Assembly: GCA_900553835.1 (NCBI GenBank)
Contig: USFF01000025.1
Span: 1-12,282, forward strand
Length of the DNA: 12,282 nt
Direction of reading: 5' to 3'
Origin: an uncultured Mycoplasmatota bacterium
Lineage (GTDB): Bacteria > Bacillota_I > Bacilli_A > RF39 > UBA660
Below the pieces are notes generated by a model. It searched no databases and was not told the DNA's origin. It saw nothing but the letters and a program-made list of their open reading frames with translations. Below are positions 4,999 to 10,657 of the stretch, one piece after another. The translations under genes were made by a program, and so were the position numbers. Position 1 is the first letter of the stretch. Every line of letters begins with the position of its first letter.

Positions 4999-5929
4999 TG
5001 TTATCCTCCTTAACTACTTCACTAATTACTTTACTTAGTACTTCTACTGTATTATTTATTTCTTCTATTTTATTTTCATATCCACCTATTTCTATTAATA
5101 CACTTTTACCATTTAAATTTTGATTATATACTCCATATTTACTTGGGCCTAGTTTATATGATATACCTCTTGATAGACCTCTAAATTCTTTATTTAGAGT
5201 ACTTTCTAACTTTTCTGCAAAACCTACATTATTTTCTCTAGGTGTATGTTCTAGTCCTACAACAAATAAAACTTTTGCATATTTTTTATCTCCTACTATA
5301 AGAGTAGTGTTTTCATATTTACCACTATCTCTATGTATATCTATTAGATATTTAATACTAGGGTATTTTTCTTCCATCTTTCTAGCAAAGTATTCACTTG
5401 CATGATAACTCATATTATATTTATAGTTATTTTTTACTAAATAGTCTTTTACATTATTTGTTTCAACTACTGATGGAATACTTAAGTTATTTAGTTTTTC
5501 TCTTAGTATGTAAGAGGCTATCATAACATTAGGCTTTACTGAGTAGTCTAAAACATTTTTAAGATCATATTCTTCTGTTTGATGTGTATTATATATATAT
5601 ACTATAGGATTATCACTATTAAGTTTAGGTGTTAAATCTACTATGTATTCACTTTTAGCTTCTTCATAGTTAAAGTCATCAAAGTTATCATTAAATATAT
5701 TAAATTCTTCTTTTGATACTATTTTATTTAGTGCACTGTATAGAGTGTTATTAGGACTTGATAAGTATTCTATTATAGTAGTACCTTTTTCTTTTACTGT
5801 TTCTTTAAGAAGCATATTAAGTAAGAATTTGTTATCTTTAATTAGAAATATTATAGTACACAAAAAAGAAATTAAAAATATTATAATATATTTAATTTTA
5901 CTCTTTTTCCTAGTTATAAATTTTTTCAT
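4991..5929 (-). CDS. spoIIP: SpoIIP, stage II sporulation peptidoglycan amidase/endopeptidase
   Basis: SpoIIP works with SpoIID and SpoIIM in the mother-cell membrane to degrade septal peptidoglycan during engulfment. The 312-residue product has a basic N-terminus and one membrane anchor (about residues 13-30), a linker, and a C-terminal amidase domain. It contains IYNTHQTEEY (113-121; zinc ligand H116 and nearby glutamates), YLIDIHRDS (195-202; H199), and VLIEIGGYEN with catalytic-type E280. These match the Amidase_3-like SpoIIP active site. The ATG at 5929 is preferred over a GTG three codons upstream, because AGGTGA is the ribosome-binding site. gpr lies 57 bases upstream and a yqxA-position gene overlaps its end, the classical Firmicutes order. 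A sigma-E-like promoter occupies the gap. Confidence 0.93.
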   Translation of the reverse strand: MKKFITRKKSKIKYIIIFLISFLCTIIFLIKDNKFLLNMLLKETVKEKGTTIIEYLSSPNNTLYSALNKIVSKEEFNIFNDNFDDFNYEEAKSEYIVDLTPKLNSDNPIVYIYNTHQTEEYDLKNVLDYSVKPNVMIASYILREKLNNLSIPSVVETNNVKDYLVKNNYKYNMSYHASEYFARKMEEKYPSIKYLIDIHRDSGKYENTTLIVGDKKYAKVLFVVGLEHTPRENNVGFAEKLESTLNKEFRGLSRGISYKLGPSKYGVYNQNLNGKSVLIEIGGYENKIEEINNTVEVLSKVISEVVKEDNNA

Positions 5930-5959
5930 ATTCTTCACCTATATATGATTTTACTATAT

Positions 5960-5986
5960 ATAGTATGAAAGATTTGTCATAATATG
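5960..5986 (-). promoter_or_regulatory. Possible sigma-E-type promoter of spoIIP
   Basis: On the minus strand CATATT (5981-5986), 13 bases, then CATACTAT (5960-5967) resembles sigma-E promoters, with a spacer one base short. The 12-bp palindrome ACTATATATAGT (5953-5964) overlaps its downstream edge. A separate mother-cell promoter between gpr and spoIIP would match the Bacillus arrangement. Confidence 0.4.
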
Positions 5987-6721
5987 TTAGAATAATCTAT
6001 TTATTGCAATAGAAACTATTGAACTTAAATTATCTACTAGTAAGTCTATATCATTAGTAGTAACTACTAAGTCTTTATTCTCACATGACTCTTTTATGCT
6101 TACAATTGTAGGTATACCTATACATATTACAGGCTTTTTAACTGTTTTATTATCTATTATGTTTACTTTAGAGTTAAATGCACTTCCAGGACTTAGACCA
6201 GTAGTTGCTATTTGAATAGTACTTCCTAGTCTAGCTAAATTTTCTGCTTTTAATGAGTCAAATACTATTACTACATTAACATTTAAACTAGAAGCTAAGT
6301 TCTTTATAAATAAAGTACTATCTATATTAGTATTTGCTAGTACATTTTTATATATTTTATAACTATTATTATCTATTACTATTTTTTCTATAATAGTGTT
6401 TCCAAATTTATCACATGCAAAATCTTTATTACCTAGTCCTACAAACAATGGCTTTGTTTTTCCAACTTTTAAATATTTAAGTATTTCTTTTAGAGAAGCC
6501 ACTACCTCTTTTAAAAGAATTTCAAGTTCATTATCTATTTTATTTTTATTAAATGATATTGTTATGTATCTTCCAGGGTTTTTATTTATTTTTTTTGCTT
6601 CACTTTTATTTAAAAGTACATCTGTTACACTTATATTTTCGGTTATGTTTTCTTTTCTTTTTATTTGACTAGAATTAATAAGTATTTCACTATTATCTAA
6701 AAAGATATTATCTTTATTCAT
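5987..6721 (-). CDS. gpr: GPR, germination protease (A25 family)
   Basis: GPR degrades DNA-protecting small acid-soluble proteins when spores germinate. The 244-residue product aligns by eye with GPR. It has PLFVGLGNKDFACDKFG (91-107; Asp104), IVFDSLKAENLARLGSTIQ (152-170; Asp155), then IATTGLSPGSA and a conserved ICIGIPTIV. Asp104 and Asp155 would correspond to the two active-site aspartates of the A25 family (inferred alignment). The N-terminal part has the usual propeptide-like region and GRYITISF. It is much shorter than the roughly 370-residue Bacillus enzyme, missing most of the C-terminal third. The ATG at 6721 with GGTGA upstream is chosen over an ATG nine codons earlier. It is divergent from rpsT and followed by spoIIP, as in many spore formers. 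Confidence 0.92.
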   Translation of the reverse strand: MNKDNIFLDNSEILINSSQIKRKENITENISVTDVLLNKSEAKKINKNPGRYITISFNKNKIDNELEILLKEVVASLKEILKYLKVGKTKPLFVGLGNKDFACDKFGNTIIEKIVIDNNSYKIYKNVLANTNIDSTLFIKNLASSLNVNVVIVFDSLKAENLARLGSTIQIATTGLSPGSAFNSKVNIIDNKTVKKPVICIGIPTIVSIKESCENKDLVVTTNDIDLLVDNLSSIVSIAINRLF

Positions 6722-6752
6722 TATATCACCATTATTAAAATGTAGCATTTAC

Positions 6753-6781
6753 TTGCATTTTATACACTTTTTTGATAAAAT
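6753..6781 (+). promoter_or_regulatory. Sigma-A promoter of rpsT
   Basis: TTGCAT (6753-6758), 17 bases, TAAAAT (6776-6781). The palindrome TGATAA-AA-TTATCA (6773-6786) covers the -10 box and could be coincidental or an operator. Confidence 0.6.
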
Positions 6782-6813
6782 TATCATGTACTTAACAAAA
6801 GGGAGGTGCTAAA

Positions 6814-7077
6814 GTGGCAAATATTAAAAGTGCAAAGAAAAGAATAGTAACAAGTAGAAAGAAAGCTAGTCTTAATAATGATGTTAAATCTAGTATGAAA
6901 ACTAGTATTAAGAAATTTGAAAAAGCATTAAATGAAAATGCTAGTGATGCTTTAGATAAGTTAAATATCGCTATTAAAAATATTGATAAAGCTTTTAGTA
7001 AAGGTGTTATTAAAAAGAATACTGCTAGCAGATATAAATCAAATTTAACTAAGAAATTTAACAGTAAAAACAACTAA
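6814..7077 (+). CDS. rpsT: Ribosomal protein S20
   Basis: The 87-residue, very basic product begins ANIKSAKKRIVTSRKKASLN and has the helical pattern of S20, a primary 16S rRNA-binding protein of the small subunit. The length is typical. It starts at GTG, supported by a strong GGGAGGTG site (6801-6808) five bases upstream; a non-ATG start is common for rpsT. It has its own sigma-A promoter and ends in a terminator whose loop contains the stop codon. It is divergent from gpr, the usual Firmicutes arrangement. Confidence 0.96.
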   Translation: MANIKSAKKRIVTSRKKASLNNDVKSSMKTSIKKFEKALNENASDALDKLNIAIKNIDKAFSKGVIKKNTASRYKSNLTKKFNSKNN

Positions 7078-7094
7078 TTATGTTGTTTTTTTTT
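7066..7094 (+). terminator. Intrinsic terminator of rpsT
   Basis: AAAAACAAC (7066-7074) pairs with GTTGTTTTT (7082-7090) around a 7-base loop holding the rpsT stop codon, and runs into a long T tract. The T tract also contains the -35 region proposed for the next gene. Confidence 0.75.
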
Positions 7095-7111
7095 ATTTAA
7101 TTTGATATGAT
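7083..7111 (+). promoter_or_regulatory. Candidate promoter of the transglutaminase-like gene
   Basis: TTGTTT (7083-7088), 17 bases, TATGAT (7106-7111). The predicted start falls about 7 bases downstream, at or next to the ATG at 7118, so the message would be leaderless or nearly so. No Shine-Dalgarno sequence is visible before the ATG. Confidence 0.45.
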
Positions 7112-7117
7112 TAAAAT

Positions 7118-8011
7118 ATGAAGAAAATAAGAAATGTTTTATTTACAATTTTAATGTTTTTAATAGTTTATATTATTTATGATAATATAGATATTATTAC
7201 TACTCGTGTTAGAGATTTATTAATTAATAATAATGAACCTTCTAAAGTTACAAAAAATGCTTATACTAGAAGTTATAATTATATTAATTTTAATTATAAT
7301 GAAGAGTATATTCCTTATAATAAAGAAGATATTATTAATATTTATTTTAATATTTTAAATAACGGAGAGAAAGAATTTACTTTTTATTGTCCTAGTGAAT
7401 ATAAGACTTGTACTGAAGATATTATTAGTATAGGTAAAGATAATACTTTAATGAGTAATATTAATAATTATGTACATCCTTTTAATAGTTTTGAAAGTAT
7501 TAGTACTAAAGTTTCTTCTCTAGGTAATGTTACAATTTATATTAATTATAAATATAGTAAAGAAAAAATAAATGAAATTAATAGCAAAGTTGATTTAATA
7601 TTTAAATCTTTAGAACTAGATGGTCTTTCTAATAAGGAAAAACTCGAAAAGATACATGACTATATTATAGAAAATACTAAGTATGATAATGAAAGTGAGA
7701 CTTCAAGTTATGACTCGACTAGTAGTTATGGGACTTTAATAGAAGGTTATGCAGTTTGTTCTGGTTATAGTGATACAATGGCTATTTTCTTAGATAGATT
7801 AAATATTCCTAATTTAAAAGTAAGTAGTAAAAATCATATATGGAATTTAGTTTATTTAGGTAATAAATGGCTTCATTTAGATTTAACTTGGGATGACTCA
7901 GATGATGATAAATATAATAATAATTATTTTTTAATAACAAAAGAAAAACTCTTTGAGTTAGACTCAAAAGAGCATATGTTTGACGAGTCATTCTTTGTAG
8001 AGGCTAGATAA
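7118..8011 (+). CDS. Membrane-anchored transglutaminase-like (TGc domain) protein
   Basis: The 297-residue product has an N-terminal basic region and hydrophobic segment (about residues 6-21) acting as a signal or anchor, then a largely extracellular Asn/Tyr-rich region. A transglutaminase-like core follows at about 175-265. The Cys-His-Asp triad is visible: C214 in EGYAVCSGYS, H240 in KNHIWNLV and D255 in WLHLDLTWDD. Proteins with this core act as cysteine peptidases or transferases on surface proteins or wall components; the substrate here is unknown. It follows rpsT and is convergent with miaA, overlapping its 3' end by 24 bases. Its own terminator is inside miaA. It is not part of the conserved rpsT-gpr-spoIIP block, and a link to spores is not supported. 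Confidence 0.85.
   Translation: MKKIRNVLFTILMFLIVYIIYDNIDIITTRVRDLLINNNEPSKVTKNAYTRSYNYINFNYNEEYIPYNKEDIINIYFNILNNGEKEFTFYCPSEYKTCTEDIISIGKDNTLMSNINNYVHPFNSFESISTKVSSLGNVTIYINYKYSKEKINEINSKVDLIFKSLELDGLSNKEKLEKIHDYIIENTKYDNESETSSYDSTSSYGTLIEGYAVCSGYSDTMAIFLDRLNIPNLKVSSKNHIWNLVYLGNKWLHLDLTWDDSDDDKYNNNYFLITKEKLFELDSKEHMFDESFFVEAR
7943..7972 (-). terminator. Intrinsic terminator of the miaA operon, inside the transglutaminase-like gene
   Basis: On the minus strand CTCTTTTGAGT and ACTCAAAGAG form a 10-bp stem (one bulge) with a 3-base loop, followed by TTTTTC. It lies 16 or more bases past the miaA stop, within the C-terminal codons of the convergent gene. Confidence 0.65.
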
Positions 8012-8872
8012 ATAGTCCTCTACTTTTTTTATCGTATTATTAAAGTTATCATAATCTACCTTAAATATATTTAAGTTATCAAATTGATTTTTAAAGAATG
8101 TGTTTTGTCTTTTAGCATATTTTCTTGTATCACTTTTTATGTTTTCTATAGCCTCTTCTAATGAAACTTTCCCATTTATGTATTCAAGTAATTCTTTATA
8201 TCCAATTATACTATTTAGTTTAGAGTATTCTTTTAAGTTTTCTGTTTCATTAAGTAAACCTTCATTAATCATTTTATCTACTCTAGCATTGATTTTCTTA
8301 TATAGCTCTTCCCTATCAGGATTTAAATAAATTAATGTAAAATCATAAAGAGGTTTATCTTTTTCTAAAGTATTTTTAATTATGTTACCAGTAGTTTTGT
8401 AGTGACTTAGAAATCTTTCTAATCTTTTTCTGTTATTTATATGAATATTATTGTTTTCATATATTTTATCTACTTCTTTTTTTAATTCTTCATTTGTTAA
8501 ATTAGAAAAGTCTAAAGAACTCGTTTCTTTAGAAAACTTATAATCATATAGAAGAGCTTTTATGTATAAGCCTGTCCCACCTACTATAACTATATTTTTA
8601 TTTTTATTTATTAAGTTATTTAAGACATTTCTTCCATCTTCTTGATATTCTTTTACACTGTAGTTTTTATCTAAAGGAATAAAGTCTAGTAAATGATGTT
8701 TTACATTTTCCATTTCTTCTTTTGTTATTTTAGCTGTTCCAATATTTACATCTTTATAGACTTGCTGGGCATCAGCATTTATAACTTCAGCATTATATTT
8801 TTTAGCTAAATGAATTGATAAGGCAGTTTTACCGCTTGCAGTTGGGCCTGCAACTACTATTATTTTACTCAT
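7988..8872 (-). CDS. miaA: tRNA dimethylallyltransferase MiaA
   Basis: MiaA transfers a dimethylallyl group to N6 of A37 in tRNAs reading UNN codons. The 294-residue product has the P-loop GPTASGKT at 9-16, the DxxQVYxDxxIGTAK motif (D34 to K48), LLDFIPLDKNYSVKEYQEDG, the VGGTGLYIKALLYD motif and a C-terminal RKYAKRQNTFFKNQF. The usual DSMQ or DSRQ reads DAQQ here, a mild variation. The ATG at 8872 overlaps the stop of the 34-residue ORF by 8 bases. Its ribosome-binding purine tract lies in the Glu codons of that ORF. It is the only gene in the window ending in TGA. The usual neighbour hfq is not seen. Confidence 0.96.
   Translation of the reverse strand: MSKIIVVAGPTASGKTALSIHLAKKYNAEVINADAQQVYKDVNIGTAKITKEEMENVKHHLLDFIPLDKNYSVKEYQEDGRNVLNNLINKNKNIVIVGGTGLYIKALLYDYKFSKETSSLDFSNLTNEELKKEVDKIYENNNIHINNRKRLERFLSHYKTTGNIIKNTLEKDKPLYDFTLIYLNPDREELYKKINARVDKMINEGLLNETENLKEYSKLNSIIGYKELLEYINGKVSLEEAIENIKSDTRKYAKRQNTFFKNQFDNLNIFKVDYDNFNNTIKKVEDYLSSLYKE
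7997..8030 (+). terminator. Intrinsic terminator of the transglutaminase-like gene, inside miaA
   Basis: GTAGAGG (7997-8003) pairs with CCTCTAC (8017-8023), extended by CTA/TAG with a bulge, followed by seven T (8024-8030). The left arm lies in the last codons of the plus-strand gene. The right arm and T run are miaA C-terminal codons. Confidence 0.7.
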
Positions 8873-8969
8873 CCTCTTCCTCTTCTTCTACAGGAGTCTC
8901 TTCTCCTTTTTCATTTAATTCTAAACCATTTACATAAAGGTAGCCCAAATAGTCCATGAAATCATCCAT
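8865..8969 (-). CDS. 34-residue acidic ORF between two coupled genes
   Basis: This ATG-initiated ORF starts MDDFMDYLGYLYVNGLELNE and ends in a run of five Glu plus Asp-Glu. The stop of the 108-residue gene and its ATG overlap in TAATG, with AAAGGAG about 10 bases upstream, and its stop overlaps the miaA start. Tight coupling on both sides and a good ribosome-binding site suggest it is translated. No family is recognised. It may be a real small protein or mainly a device for coupling miaA translation. Confidence 0.55.
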   Translation of the reverse strand: MDDFMDYLGYLYVNGLELNEKGEETPVEEEEEDE

Positions 8970-9295
8970 TATTTGTTTACTCCTTTATCTCTTTTTATAC
9001 CATTAGCTACAAAAGAAAGTGTGTTATATATAAATGGATAAAATTCTTGTTCATCAACTTCTTCTTTTCCAAAAATTATCATGTTAAATCTAGTTTTATT
9101 AATATCTCTTAATTTTTTCATATCTAAAGCTAAACTTTGCATAACACTTTCCGAGTAGTCAGGATTTACTCTTAATGCTTCCGAATATGAAATGTCTCCT
9201 TCAATTAGACTATCATATTTTTTTACATTTTTACAAATTTCATCATAAATTCTATTAGTTAAACTAATTGCTTCCTTATTATTTATTTCTTTCAT
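8969..9295 (-). CDS. Unrecognised 108-residue protein upstream of miaA
   Basis: No family is recognised. The product is predicted to be largely helical and soluble, acidic to neutral, beginning MKEINNKEAISLTNRIYDEI, with a central region of alternating charged and hydrophobic residues and ending in a lysine-rich tail. There is no membrane segment or signal peptide. It is first in a three-gene minus-strand operon with the 34-residue ORF and miaA; stop and start overlap by one base. GAGAG about 10 bases upstream supports the ATG at 9295, and a sigma-A promoter lies just before it. Its fixed place ahead of miaA hints at a housekeeping role, but this is not shown. Confidence 0.8.
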   Translation of the reverse strand: MKEINNKEAISLTNRIYDEICKNVKKYDSLIEGDISYSEALRVNPDYSESVMQSLALDMKKLRDINKTRFNMIIFGKEEVDEQEFYPFIYNTLSFVANGIKRDKGVNK

Positions 9296-9318
9296 CCTTT
9301 ATCATCTCTCTTGATATG

Positions 9319-9347
9319 ATTATACTATATATTTTTATAAATTTAAA
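9319..9347 (-). promoter_or_regulatory. Sigma-A promoter of the miaA operon
   Basis: On the minus strand TTTAAA (9342-9347), 17 bases, TATAAT (9319-9324), about 25 bases before the ATG of the 108-residue gene. Confidence 0.6.
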
Positions 9348-9371
9348 TACTTTTTAGAATTTTAATTAAAG

Positions 9372-9394
9372 AAAAAAGCCAAAAAGGCTTTTTT
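9372..9394 (-). terminator. Intrinsic terminator of the fusA-tuf operon
   Basis: AAAAAAGCC (9372-9380) and GGCTTTTTT (9386-9394) form a 9-bp stem with a 5-base loop just after the tuf stop. The structure is symmetrical and could also stop plus-strand transcripts. Confidence 0.8.
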
Positions 9395-9401
9395 GATTTA
9401 A

Positions 9402-10586
9402 TTATTCAATAATTTCAGTAACTTTACCAGCACCAACTGTTCTACCACCTTCACGGATAGAGAATTCAGTTCCGTTTTCGATAGCAATCTTAGTGATTAG
9501 TTCTACTGTAATAGAAACGTTATCACCAGGCATTACCATTTCAACACCTGCAGGTAATTCGATTACACCAGTAACGTCAGTTGTTCTGAAGTAGAATTGT
9601 GGTCTATAGTTACTGAAGAATGGAGTATGTCTTCCACCTTCTTCTTTAGATAGAACATAAACTTCTGCTTTGAACTTTTTATGAGGTGTAACTGTACCAG
9701 GTTTAGCAAGTACTTGTCCTCTTTCAACGTCATCTCTGTTAATTCCACGAAGTAATACACCAGCGTTGTCTCCAGCTTCAGCGAAATCTAGTGATTTTCT
9801 GAACATTTCGATACCAGTAACAACTGTTTTCTTTGTATCTTTAAGTCCAACGATTTCAACTTCGTCATTTAATTTTAATATTCCTCTTTCAACACGTCCA
9901 GTAACAACTGTACCACGACCTGTGATTGTGAATACGTCTTCAATACTCATTAAGAAAGGTTTTTCTGTATCTCTTACTGGAGTATCAATCCAAGCATCTA
10001 CTGCATCCATTAATTCGTCGATTGCTTTAACGTATTTTTCGTCTCCTTCTAGAGCTTTAAGAGCTGAACCTCTTACAACTGGAGTATTGTCTCCATCAAA
10101 TCCATATTCAGTTAATAATTCTCTGATTTCCATTTCTACTAAGTCAAGTAGTTCTGGATCATCAACCATATCACATTTGTTGATGAATACTACCATTTTA
10201 GGTACACCAACTTGTCTAGATAATAGGATGTGTTCTCTTGTTTGAGGCATTGGTCCATCTGTTGCACTTACAACTAGGATAGCCCCATCCATTTGAGCAG
10301 CACCTGTGATCATGTTTTTAACATAGTCAGCGTGTCCTGGACAGTCAACGTGAGCATAGTGTCTCTTTTCAGTTTGGTATTCAACGTGTGCAGTGTTGAT
10401 TGTAATACCTCTTTCTCTTTCTTCTGGAGCTTTATCAATGTTTGCATAATCCATGAATTCTGCTCCACCTTTAGCTGATAATACTTTTGTAATAGCAGCT
10501 GTTAATGTTGTTTTACCATGGTCAACGTGGCCGATAGTACCAATGTTAACGTGTGGTTTTGAACGATCAAATTTAGCTTTTGCCAT
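9402..10586 (-). CDS. tuf: Elongation factor Tu
   Basis: EF-Tu carries aminoacyl-tRNA to the ribosome as a GTP complex. The 394-residue product is full length. It has G1 GHVDHGKT (19-26), the switch region ERERGITIN (57-64), G3 DCPGH (81-85, with catalytic H85), G4 NKCD (136-139) and G5 GSALKALEG. Domains II and III follow, with VFTITGRGTVVTGRVERG and GGRHTPFFSNYRPQFYFRT near the C-terminus. GAGAGG before the ATG provides the ribosome-binding site. Its codon and base use is less AT-extreme than its neighbours, as expected for a highly expressed gene. It follows fusA in the str operon order with a 71-base gap holding a possible internal promoter. Confidence 0.99.
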   Translation of the reverse strand: MAKAKFDRSKPHVNIGTIGHVDHGKTTLTAAITKVLSAKGGAEFMDYANIDKAPEERERGITINTAHVEYQTEKRHYAHVDCPGHADYVKNMITGAAQMDGAILVVSATDGPMPQTREHILLSRQVGVPKMVVFINKCDMVDDPELLDLVEMEIRELLTEYGFDGDNTPVVRGSALKALEGDEKYVKAIDELMDAVDAWIDTPVRDTEKPFLMSIEDVFTITGRGTVVTGRVERGILKLNDEVEIVGLKDTKKTVVTGIEMFRKSLDFAEAGDNAGVLLRGINRDDVERGQVLAKPGTVTPHKKFKAEVYVLSKEEGGRHTPFFSNYRPQFYFRTTDVTGVIELPAGVEMVMPGDNVSITVELITKIAIENGTEFSIREGGRTVGAGKVTEIIE

Positions 10587-10620
10587 AATAATTTCCTCTC
10601 TTTCTTAATTTACATATTCT

Positions 10621-10648
10621 ATTTTATCATATTATTATTATTTTTCAA
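10621..10648 (-). promoter_or_regulatory. Possible tuf-specific promoter in the fusA-tuf gap
   Basis: On the minus strand TTGAAA (10643-10648), 16 bases, TAAAAT (10621-10626). It would give extra tuf expression independent of the str operon promoter. The gap is very AT-rich, so the match is moderate. Confidence 0.45.
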
Positions 10649-10657
10649 GTATTTTTA

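Noticed and set aside
6722..6813. Sigma-F/sigma-G promoter of gpr (GTGTATA followed by TGCTACATT on the minus strand)
   Set aside because: The -35 half fits but the spacer is too short and the -10 matches only partly; not strong enough to list as a feature.
7988..7990. TGA read as tryptophan (mycoplasma-type code)
   Set aside because: TGA ends miaA at the expected family length and the tryptophans checked in EF-Tu and the transglutaminase-like protein use TGG, so the standard bacterial code fits.
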